From positions 186,001-250,000 of the forward strand of contig NW_022145597.1 of the NCBI RefSeq assembly GCF_000002235.5: a stretch of 64,000 bases of DNA, given 5' to 3'. Source of the stretch: Strongylocentrotus purpuratus (taxonomy: Eukaryota > Echinodermata > Echinoidea > Camarodonta > Strongylocentrotidae). The notes under the pieces are model-generated. The model did not search any database. It had not been told where the DNA came from and was given only the letters and a program-made list of their open reading frames with translations. Of this stretch, positions 42,601-49,610 are shown in pieces (the first letter of the stretch is position 1; the number at the start of each line of letters is the position of its first letter). The position numbers and the translations under genes were made by a program.

Positions 42601-44453
42601 TGCATATCGCGCGATACAGCTGTTTGTCTGAATTTAGCAAAAAAACATCACTCTGCGTGGACGTCTTTTTCGTCGATTTTGACCAAAATGATATGAATAT
42701 ACCAGCGTTTTGGAGGGGCTGTAACTTTTGATAGAAACATCGGTTAGACATGAAATTCGAAATGTATTATTCTGATAACATTTTTTATTCAAATAGATCT
42801 AGAGTAAAGGAGCCCGTTTTCGGCCACTTAAGACAAAATCCTATTTTTAGGACTCTTTACTTCCTATTTATTATCATTTCTTGTTCAAATCATGAAGCAA
42901 ATATTATTATTATTTAAACAAAAAAAGAATCCCAGAAAAAAATCACGAATTGCCATGACAATATTCATTTCAATTTTCACTGTTTTGGAGCCAGTTATCG
43001 GCCGAGCGTTTCAGTTTACGGCCGCATGTACAAAGTCAATAGGAAGCGCTCGCGCGCGCCGTGCGTTTCCGCGCTGAAGTACAGCACAAGCGGGCGGAGC
43101 AGGTATCCCACGCCGAAGGCAAAAATGATTATGAAGGAAAAACTGTGATAACGCCATTACGAACGTGTAGATGGCGCACAGTTTTTCCTTCATAATCATT
43201 TTGCCTTCGGCGTAGACTAGAAGGGATGAGATTGACGGCAGCGAGAGTTTAACACGGCTTGCAAGATTTTCAACATGGATGTCGATTTTGACCCATAATT
43301 TCCTTAAAAGGGACCATTAAACGGATTATTTCAATCAAGTTAGTAAGTGGAACCGATGTATTATAGCCTAGGCCTAATGTAAAATTGGATATGCACGAGG
43401 TAAAATGACATTTTGGGGGATTTTGGGGGCATAACAATACGGCCGTGGCAAGTTTGTTCATGTTTGTGGGAGGGGCCTAACGGCTAAAATCTAGCCGTGA
43501 TATCTTCAACATAGGCTGGCATAGGCGATCGTTCTGTCTCTATAACCGGAGGTCTAGTGGAGCCAGACGTAGTCTCAGTGGAACAACCGACGGTAGAGAC
43601 TGAAGCTTTCGGTCTAGTGTGAGATATGATTTTGGATTCGAGAACGCACGTAACGCAACCGTGCGCGTCATTTAGAGCTGTCGAATGTGTACGACCAATT
43701 TTACATGTACGATTTTTAGTACAGATACTTGGTCAGTTTTCTTCTTATATCTTTGGTTTTACAACATTTAAAAATATAATTTCTTCAAATCTGCTCCTGA
43801 CTCGGTTCAGACTAATTGTCTGATGTGTTTTCAAGTCAATTTTTTGAATATATTTTTTTGCATGAATTTGCCTATCTACACTCATGTGTGGGATATGTGT
43901 TATGCTATTATGCGATGTATTTTAGAGTGATTTTACCTTGCATCCAACCAATCGGCCGAAAACTGGAGCTGGCCGATTACCGGCTCCTTTACTCTATCAA
44001 ACAAAAATGGTGAAAAATTATTTGGACATTTGATTTAATGAATATTTACTTCATTTTGGGTATGTTTTAGTAGGGTATCTCCACGCCGGAGTCACGGGTC
44101 AAATTTTGGATACGTTTCTGAACAAGCGCCAAAAATGGATATAAAAGTACACTAGCGCCTAGCGCCTCTTGAGTTACCCACTCCCGTGATCACATCGCGT
44201 CGGGATCGGGAGCCCGTCCCCCTGGCGGTGGCCAGCAGCACAGTGGCAGTGCCAAGTCCGAGGTCTGAGCACAGCTTACTTTCTTATTTATTACATTAGA
44301 CTTATATTTTACACATTTTTGTTCATGTTACTTACTATATGCAAATTCGAGCATTTGATTAATCACTCTGGGTTCGTAATCTGTAACTCCCATATCCTTC
44401 AAAATAGCTGTCATAATCTCGGCATCTCGAGGCTGAGTCTTGTTGGACGACAT
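33569..44453 (-). CDS. TAF9: TAF9, TBP-associated factor 9 (complete, six exons, 233 aa)
   Basis: TAF9 is a histone-fold subunit of TFIID and of SAGA-type coactivators. It pairs with TAF6 and contacts activators in the nucleus. Exons, 5' to 3': 44453-44336, 38820-38684, 37081-36947, 36103-36064, 35212-35048, 33675-33569. Phases agree at every joint, giving 233 aa (human TAF9 is 264). Exons 1-2 carry the histone fold: [19 protein letters not shown] at about 21-39, then [19 protein letters not shown] and [14 protein letters not shown]. Next comes the conserved [17 protein letters not shown] linker, [19 protein letters not shown] (exon 3), a variable Ser-rich tail and the basic-acidic end KRKREDND-stop. 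The start is the first ATG before the conserved block. Oddities are a giant transposon 77 bp upstream and partial extra copies of exons 2, 5 and 6. Confidence 0.96.
33730..34020. mobile_element. MITE with GGGGGGTGTTTCATAAAGC termini, copy 1
   Basis: The left end GGGGGGTGTTTCATAAAGCT continues GTTCGTAAAGTTACG, and the right end is the inverse with slight decay (ACTTTACGAAC...CCCCCC). The interior is ~290 bp of AT-rich non-coding DNA. The sister copy is at 37143-37466. It is in the TAF9 intron between exons 5 and 6. Confidence 0.85.
34341..34923. mobile_element. Element with TTTGCCGGCG termini enclosing the tRNA-bearing repeat
   Basis: The left end TTTGCCGGCGTAAAGGCCGC and right end GCGGCCTTATCGCCGGCAAA are inverted over ~20 bp. 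Inside, 34522-34868 repeats the tRNA-tailed segment of 3898-4235. No transposase is present. The target duplication could not be fixed. Confidence 0.7.
34783..34866 (+). tRNA. tRNA-like sequence (Leu/Ser type), repeat-borne, copy 2
   Basis: The A box TGGCCGAGAGGTCTAAGG is very close to genuine leucine/serine tRNAs. The B box is decayed (GATTAAATCCC), and a 17-T run follows shortly after, as at a Pol III terminator. It shares its 3' part, TTTGTACGCAAGAGAT, with copy 1 at 4139. It is probably a pseudogene within a mobile repeat. Confidence 0.45.
34956..35047 (-). pseudogene. Tandem copy of the 3' half of TAF9 exon 5
   Basis: The ~70-bp block CTGCCTAATCCAGAGATGAT...ACTGATGGTT is repeated directly next to exon 5. 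On the minus strand it corresponds to the [17 protein letters not shown] region. The copy sits downstream in the intron, and its donor GTGAGT has become AAAATC, so it should not be spliced as an exon end. Confidence 0.88.
35048..35212 (-). CDS. TAF9: TAF9 exon 5 (Ser-rich tail)
   Basis: Encodes [20 protein letters not shown] and onward to [12 protein letters not shown], a low-conservation Ser/Thr-rich tail. The acceptor is TTCATCAG and the donor AAAG|GTGAGT. The 3' half is duplicated just downstream at 34956-35047. Confidence 0.92.
35338..35970. repeat. Dispersed repeat built of ~130-bp degenerate units
   Basis: The segment opens with GATGCCTCCGCC and closes with AATGCCTCCGGC...GAGGCATAAA. 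In between, phrases such as AATCAGTTCATTGGCTCTGC, GTTTGATTGTAATCC and TTTTTGCATACATAATGAGC recur every ~130 bp. A perfect palindrome TTCGACTGCGCACAGTCGAA sits near the left edge. It is intronic in TAF9 and non-coding. Confidence 0.7.
36064..36103 (-). CDS. TAF9: TAF9 exon 4 (13-codon microexon)
   Basis: Encodes [13 protein letters not shown] plus a split Gly, equivalent to GRITVPRLSV in human TAF9. The acceptor is TTCTCACAG and the donor TTCAG|GTAAGC. Phase fits both sides. Confidence 0.9.
36712..36885 (+). repeat. Dispersed ~170-bp repeat, copy 3
   Basis: Matches the copies at 8100, 24188 (inverse) and 52770 from GGGGGATTAGACCTCCC through ATTAGGCATTGTTTGCTAT to GGGGCTTTAA. It ends about 60 bp from TAF9 exon 3's donor. 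Confidence 0.75.
36947..37081 (-). CDS. TAF9: TAF9 exon 3
   Basis: Encodes [20 protein letters not shown], then [20 protein letters not shown] and PPHKR, the most conserved TAF9 segment after the histone fold. The acceptor is CTGTGCACAG-like (TGCACAG), the donor AGG|GTAAGT, phase 0. Confidence 0.97.
37143..37466. mobile_element. MITE with GGGGGGTGTTTCATAAAGC termini, copy 2
   Basis: The left end GGGGGGTGTTTCATAAAGCT and right end AGCTTTATGAAACACCCCCC are almost perfect inverse copies. It lies ~60 bp upstream of TAF9 exon 3's acceptor, in intron 2. Confidence 0.88.
37725..37802 (-). pseudogene. Captured fragment of TAF9 exon 2 and its acceptor
   Basis: ATCCCTCCTTCCCGCATGACC and GAGCATCATCTATCAGTCAC match authentic exon 2 (ATCCCTCCTTCCTGCATGCCC at about 38758). 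The intron 1 sequence GACAAGGAGT and, past the nested element, GACAGAGAACAGGGACAGAT then follow. It has the same orientation as the gene and lies downstream of the real exon 2. It lacks the rest of the exon and a donor, so it cannot act as a full exon. Confidence 0.82.
37803..38093. mobile_element. CAGG...CCTG element, copy 2, with AAGGAGT duplication
   Basis: The start CAGGGGTGATAGTGAGCAC and end TTTTTATCAGACCTG match 10943-11355. AAGGAGT flanks both ends directly. It is inserted inside the captured TAF9 fragment, so it is younger than that capture. Confidence 0.82.
38684..38820 (-). CDS. TAF9: TAF9 exon 2 (rest of histone fold)
   Basis: Encodes [20 protein letters not shown], then [20 protein letters not shown] and PPPRE. 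The acceptor is CTTGTCTAG and the donor GAG|GTAAGG. The acceptor and the first ~30 nt of this exon form part of the minisatellite unit repeated upstream. Confidence 0.97.
38821..39920 (-). repeat. Minisatellite of ~79-bp units carrying the TAF9 exon 2 splice acceptor
   Basis: About 13-14 tandem units (79-92 bp) fill the end of intron 1. On the minus strand each unit has a pyrimidine tract such as TGTTTCTCTGTCTACTCC, then TTGTCTAG, then a copy of the first ~30 nt of exon 2 ([10 protein letters not shown]-like), and then runs into TATTGA. Exon 2 plus the adjoining intron is evidently the founder. Each unit therefore offers a strong-looking 3' splice site followed by an early in-frame stop. Confidence 0.9.
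40236..41662. mobile_element. Palindromic MITE split by a later insertion
   Basis: The right arm (41550-41660) reads CACAGTTTTTCCTTCATAAT...TAGATGACGTCATGC...TTGCAAGATTTTCAAC. Its reverse complement is found as GTTGAAAATCTTTCAAGCC (40236-40254) and then, after an insert at 40256-41425, TATTTTAAACTCTCGC...GAAGGAAAAC (41431-41526). Removing the insert gives a near-perfect ~115-bp-arm palindrome. A related copy without the insert is at 43111-43276. Confidence 0.85.
40256..41425. mobile_element. 1.17-kb CAGG...CCTG element with GCCGT duplication
   Basis: The start CAGGGTGCTACAAGAATTTT and end GTCGCGCCCTG are short inverted termini, and GCCGT flanks both sides. Both subterminal regions carry small palindromes built on CACTTGCCC...GGGCAAGTG. 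A CpG-rich patch lies at 41060-41200. No transposase frame is seen. The insertion into the palindromic MITE gives an independent proof of both boundaries. Confidence 0.85.
41663..41833. repeat. Second palindromic MITE, adjacent to the first
   Basis: Left arm AAACCGCTGCACAATACAAG...CCCGCAACCCACCATCGG-type sequence and right arm ending GTATTGTGCAGCGGTTT are reverse complements over ~70 bp. Inner GCGCGCGCCT motifs and CTACCGTAAT/ATTACGGTAG pairs are visible. It abuts the previous palindrome directly. Confidence 0.82.
42456..42512. repeat. Hairpin with 15-bp perfect stem
   Basis: GTATGGGTGGCCGTT at 42456-42470 is exactly complementary to AACGGCCACCCATAC at 42498-42512, with a 27-bp loop. It lies in TAF9 intron 1 and is probably the end of a small foldback element. 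Confidence 0.8.
43111..43276. repeat. Palindromic MITE, second copy (partial left arm)
   Basis: CGCCGAAGGCAAAAATGATT...CACAGTTTTTCCTTCATAAT...GCCTTCGGCG forms a hairpin of ~50-bp arms. The right side continues TAGACTAGAAGGGATGA...CTTGCAAGATTTTCAAC, as in the copy at 41662. The left arm beyond CGCC is missing. Confidence 0.82.
43534..43620. repeat. Inverted copy of the ~80-bp mini-element
   Basis: CTGTCTCTATAACCGGAGGT...GGTAGAGACTGAAGC is the reverse complement of 28779-28857 at high identity, and it shares the adjoining TTTCGGTCTA flank. Confidence 0.75.
44336..44453 (-). CDS. TAF9: TAF9 exon 1
   Basis: Encodes [20 protein letters not shown], then [19 protein letters not shown], the first helices of the histone fold. 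The donor is ATA|GTAAGT, splitting an Arg codon completed by exon 2. Intron 1 is 5.5 kb. Confidence 0.96.
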
Positions 44454-44530
44454 TTTGACAAGATTGTGCTCTAAGAAAACGTAGATGGCAGCAAACAAAA
44501 AAACTTAGACTTGGGTCTTAGACCTTGGTC
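44454..44530 (-). promoter_or_regulatory. 77-bp remnant of the TAF9 5' flank before the transposon
   Basis: Only 77 bp separate the TAF9 ATG from the left end of the 13.4-kb foldback element. On the minus strand a YY1-like site, GCTGCCATCTACG in inverse orientation (CGTAGATGGCAGC on plus), lies about 30 bp from the ATG. No TATA box is seen. Whether this contains the transcription start cannot be told from sequence. Confidence 0.45.
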
Positions 44531-44769
44531 TATGAGGCGCCGTTTGTAAAACAATTATATAGACAAATTATATGTTATATAATCATTATTTAACAAATAA
44601 TAACCATTATTTACATATAATGCAAGCAAATGTACGTTTTCATTTGTATATAATTCTTAACACATTTTTATTATTTATAAATAATGACAAAGAACTTTGC
44701 ATTATTTATATATAATTGCCATTATTTATAAATAATTACAATTCACACTTTCATTATTTATATATAATG

Positions 44770-45300
44770 AAAAGCATATTTCCATTATATAATATATAAT
44801 GAAAAGCACATTTCCATTATATAATATATAATGAAAAGCCATTTCCATTATATAATATATAATTAAAAGCGTATTTCCATTATATAATATATAATGAAAC
44901 GCACATTTCCATTATATAATATATAATGAAAAGCCTATTTCCATTATATAATATATAATGAAAAGCACATTTCCATTATATAATATATAATGAAAAGCGT
45001 ATTTCCATTATATAATATATAATGAAAAGCACATTCCATTATATAATATATAATGAAAAGCGCATTTCCATTATATAATATATAATGAAAAGCACATTCC
45101 ATTATATAATATATAATGAAACACACATTTCCATTATATAATATATAATGAAACGCACATTTCCATTATATAATATATAATGAAAAGCCTATTTCCATTA
45201 TATAATATATAATGAAACACACATTTCCATTATATAATATATAATGAACAGCGCATTTCCATTATATAATATATAATGAAAAGCGCATTTCCATTATATA
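44770..45300. repeat. 32-bp AT-rich tandem array in left arm
   Basis: About 16 units of CCATTATATAATATATAATG plus AAAAGC(A/G)CATTT. The frame through it is a translation artefact. Each unit is a near-palindrome that can fold by itself. Confidence 0.95.
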
Positions 45301-46229
45301 TTAAATAACGATTGTGTATGCAAATGTCAATGGTTGGTAACGCCCATAATATGAATATTCATGAGCTTGACTGATATTATTATCCTCTATTCCAGGCACC
45401 TTTCCATTTTGTGTTCTTTGTGCATTCTTATCAGAAATCCTACGTGCGGTAAATAAGTCTCTGTATCACCATTCTCCTTCTTATTTGTATGCAGATTTGG
45501 TTATAATGATTGATAACTGTAATCATCCTCATTATTTTAAATAAGAAATTTTTCTATCTGTGATGGAAGTTTTTATGTACGATTGCCTGATCTGAAGACA
45601 AGACTTTCGCTGCATGCATATTTAATGTGACGTCACCCACACAGAGTGAGAGCTCGAAGTTTTCTTTGAAAGTTTGATGGTGAGTACAGTTGTAATTACG
45701 TTCAAATCTCGTAAATTGAATCAAATTTATAAACATATCTGCTGTAGGTATGAATCTGCTGATTTGTCTGTACATTATGAAGTGGTTTAAAATGGTTATA
45801 TCTGATGAATTTAGGAGTAATCTACACTCGAACTTTTGATTCGTGTTTTATCGTCGTGAGAAATATTTCAGCTCGATTGCCATCGTCACTCCTTGATCCT
45901 TGGCCCTAACTTTCGGGCGAGACCCTCTCTGAAAATTAGATACGATTATAGGGTCTATAGGCAGATCACTTCACTAGCGCTAGCTGCATCAATGATCCAA
46001 GCTTTTTGTTACGTTTAGGTCCAACTGTTGAAAAACTACTTTCATAGTTGGGTCAGAAGAAAGTTAATAGCTAACACTAAAAAGCATGGTCACAGTTGAC
46101 ATGAGTTGTGAACAAGCGCCAAAATTTGGACCAGATACCGAGATACAGTAGTAGACGAGTACGAGAGTAGAAAATTTGAGGCCTAGATTCTAGGCCTACA
46201 GACCAGTAAATAATTGGACTACCTGTGAA

Positions 46230-47373
46230 CAGGCGTGGATCCAGGATTTCTTAGGGGGGGCCAAAATTTGAAAAAAATCTGCACCACCCCACTCTTACAC
46301 GCAGGTTCCGCTAAACGTTTCTCTAAGTAGGTGAGGGGGGGGGGGGGGGAGGTATTTACGATCAAGTAGAGCGTTGTGAAATTGGCGTGGTGTCTAAGGG
46401 CAAAGAACGTGCGGGGGTCAAGGGGTGGAACCCCCAGAAGCTCAGGGGTATAGGCATTTAATTGCGGTCAGATGAGCATATTAGCATACCTTATTTGTGA
46501 CACTGGTAGGACACTTATTGGCGTCACTATTCTTTCTTTCTTTATGAATTTGCCATTGTCCCACAAACGCATTAAAAAGTATAATTTATTAAACATTGAG
46601 GAAAAATCTCGGAAAAATAATGTCATTTCAGCAACATTTGTAAATCACCGGTAATCACCGGTATCAAATTAGAAATAAACCACGTTTGAATTATATTCGG
46701 GGGGCATCTGTCAACCCCCCCCCCCCCCAAAGTCCCCTTCCCCATCAGTACGCCAGTGCCCCTCCCCCCCCCCCCGATCTACACGTAACTGATCTCCCCT
46801 ACCTTTCTTCTTTCTCTTTTTTTCTTTCCCTTTCTCTCCTATTTCCCTTTCCTTTCCCTTCCTACTCTCTGTTTTAGGTTTGCTAGGGGGAGGCAAGGGC
46901 CTTTTGGCCCCCCCTCCCCTTCCCGATCCACACATTGTTGGCGGGATTAATCGCAACTGTTCTCCCCTTCTTATCACCCTTTTCTTTTCTTCTTCCTCTT
47001 TTTTGTTCCCTTTTAGCTCTCCTCTATCCCTTTCCCTTCCTTCTCCTTTTTTTTGGGGGGGGGGGGGAGGGAGGAGGAGGCAAGGGCCTTTGCCCCCCCC
47101 CCCCCCACGAACTACAACTTGTTGGCGGGAAAATTGCAACTGATTTCCCCCTTCTTTTCTTCTTCCTCTTTTTTCCTTCTCTTTATCCCCTCTTTACTTT
47201 TTTTCTTTCCCTTTCCTTCCTTCTCTTTTATTTTTTGATGGGGGGAGGGGGAGAGGTTACAGCTGGGATGCAATGCTCTTTTGGCCCCCCGATCTCCTTT
47301 TCCCCATTTTCTTTTCTTCTTCCTCTTCTTTCTTTCCCTTTCTCTCCTTTTTCCCTTCTTTTCCTTCTCTCTC

Positions 47374-47405
<32 letters not shown>

Positions 47406-47451
47406 GGATGGGGGGGGGGGGGGGGGGCCAAGGTCCACTCGGCCGCGCCTG
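46230..47451. mobile_element. hAT-like MITE nested in the left arm
   Basis: Starts CAGGCGTGGATCCAGGATTT and ends GGCCGCGCCTG. The flanking octamers CCTGTGAA and TCTGTGAA match at 7 of 8 positions, fitting an aged hAT 8-bp duplication. The interior is G- and CT-rich low complexity with the GGTCAGATGAGCATAT module found again at 60 and 63 kb. The Pro/Gly/Ser frames are artefacts. Confidence 0.8.
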
Positions 47452-47693
47452 TCTGTGAATGTGATACTCGTAGTCGTATAGAGTCTTGTAGCTATCTAAC
47501 AAATTAAAACACGATCCCCCCCAAAAAAAATATTCAGTCTAGACTACATTGTATACAGGGATACGTATAGTGGTGCCTGTGTGTTTCTTAAACTCTTAAT
47601 TCTGCAAATGCTCATCAATGTTTAAATGATCATGCTCATTTCCTTTTATTCTAAGAATTAAATCCTCCCCCCCCCCCCTCTCTTTTACAGGAA

Positions 47694-47808
47694 AATGTAC
47701 AGAGACACTTGTTGCAGTTAATGCATGCAGTACCAAATGCTTGCTTTCTTGGAGTATGTGCTTGAAACAAGAATGTCCTGGAGAAAACAGACCACCACAA
47801 GAGAAGGT
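47694..47808 (+). other. Exon-like segment in the left arm
   Basis: A segment bounded by a pyrimidine-rich acceptor CTCTCTTTTACAG and a donor AAG|GTAAAC is open in one frame, containing KCTETLVAVNACSTKC and QECPGENRPPQEK. The right arm has the corresponding sequence near 54593-54707 on the minus strand with a 4-bp difference that shifts the frame. No family is recognised, so this could be a remnant exon of the element or chance. Confidence 0.3.
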
Positions 47809-48191
47809 AAACATATTTACTTTTGATCTAACTTGATCTGTTTATTTTTTTTCAAGTAAAACAACATTTTGAAATGAGTGAGGTCAAGGCCAAGCTGGAG
47901 GGGATGCGAAGGGCTGGTTTGAGAAGTATGTATTAATGGGATGGCTATGTATGATTCCACATGAAAAAATTTGAGGCCTAGGCCTACAATGTACATGCAA
48001 GACATTTTTATGTTACAACAGAGATACATGTATGATGTAGGTATCGTATCAATGTTTTACTTTCATTCTCTTCTCTTTTCATTCAACAGACATACATGTA
48101 CAGTATGGACTATGAAGTTCTACTTAGCCTCTTCAATGAACTGCTGGAGCTGCGACTGGGTATCAAAACCTTGGTATTATAAACTTCATAA

Positions 48192-49610
48192 CCAGTGGCG
48201 GAGATATGTTGTTAGCCAGGGGGGAGGGGTCAGTGCCCCCCCCCTCCCACTTTTTCAAGTACCCCCAGTATGCCCCTTTTATGGCCTTTTCACATAGGTA
48301 AAGTGCCATTACTTTGACAAGTTCCCCTATTAATTTGTAAAATTGCCCCTTCCCCATTTCACCTCTGATAAGTGCCCCTTATCCTTCGACAAGTTCCCAT
48401 TATTCTATGCAATAAGTGTTCATTTTCCATTCTCATAACTGCCCTTTTTAATCTCTAGTAAGTGCCCCTTTTCAACTACGAGAAATGCCCCTTTTCACTT
48501 TTGATAAGTGCCCCCTCCATCTCCTGATTAGTGCTCTTTTCATCTCTGATGAGTGTCCCATTTTGTCTCTAATAACTGCCACTTTTATTTGACACGCCCC
48601 CTTTTCCTTCCTAATAAATGCTCTTTTTTCTGATCATAAGTACCCCTTACCCTTCTCATAATTACCCCTTTTCATCTCTCATAAGTGCCTTGTTTACTTT
48701 AACATGTGCCTCTTTTTCTTTTTAATAAGAGCCACTTCCCCGTTCTCATAATAGCCCCCTTTCACCTCCAATAAATGCCCCTATTAAAATCTGATCTGCA
48801 CCTCCCTTTTTGTCTCGCCTACGAGCAAAAAGTGAGACATAGGCGCTGCTTTTCCGGTGACGGCGGCGGCGGCGGCGGCGACGGCGTCAACATCAAAAAC
48901 TTAACCTAAGGTTAAGTTTTTTAATTTTTGATATAATTTTCAAAGTTTAAGTTTTTAGTCAATGAAACTTAGACTATAGGGTTATCAAGTATTCCCAATC
49001 ACGTGAGAATTCCCATTCTCATAAGTGCCCTTTTTCATTCCTGGTGAGTGCCTCTTTCTGTAGGTCTAAGAAGTGCCCCATTTTCACCTCCGATAATTAC
49101 CCTTTTTACATGACACTTGCTCCTTTTCCCCTTATCCCTTTAGTGTCCCCTTTTCCTCTCATCATTAAACGCGCCCCTAATTTCAAGCGACTAAGAGTAA
49201 CTTCCCCCAAAGCTCGCTCGCATTTATAGATGATATAATTACGTTACTTATTAAAGGTCTTTTCAGTCTTCCATTGTGAGAATGTGCTTATAACCCCATC
49301 AGGATTGGGTTTTTCCCTCTTAATAAGATGCAATTTTTTGAACTGCGACCTCACAAAACTTAAAATTTTCCTGTTCGCAAATCAATTTTCATACCATCAC
49401 ACCAAACTGATACTTAAGCAATATCTTGTATGGTGTATAAAGAGAAACAAATGTTGAAATCGTCCCTGATAATGTAGTCATAATGTAGGGGTATATACCA
49501 TTGTCTAAAAAAATGGATATTTTCGCTTTGAGATTCCCTTTTTTTTCCAGAAAGTGCCTATTTTGTTGGTGCCCCCCCCCCCACTTTGGAAGATGCTCCG
49601 CCACTCCTGG
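48192..49610. mobile_element. Element with CCAGTGGCGGAG ends and GTGCCCCTTTT repeats
   Basis: CCAGTGGCGGAG at the left and CTCCGCCACTCCTGG at the right are inverted. The interior is ~30 degenerate units of the type AAGTGCCCCTTTTCATCTC-TAAT. A segment with (CGG)n near 48860-48890 and TTAACCTAAGGTTAAG is embedded. A relative in the opposite direction occupies about 61966-62640. It lies in the centre of the foldback element. Confidence 0.75.

Larger units (their letters stand above)
44531..47970 (+). repeat. Left inverted arm of the foldback element
   Basis: 3,440 bp matching 57898-54436 in inverse orientation. Matching landmarks include CAAGACTTTCGCTGCATGCA, AATGCTCATCAATGTTTAAA and GGCTATGTATGATTCCACATG at the inner edge. 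Similarity ends at about 47970. Confidence 0.9.

Noticed and set aside
44770-45300. CRISPR-like array of regular 32-bp repeats
   Set aside because: The units are contiguous with no unique spacers, and the context is eukaryotic and inside a transposon arm.
46686-47507. Pro/Gly/Phe-rich frames, and the mirrored ones at 55137-55625 and 60428-60982
   Set aside because: They come from G runs and CT tracts in hAT-like MITEs and repeat in both arms in several frames.
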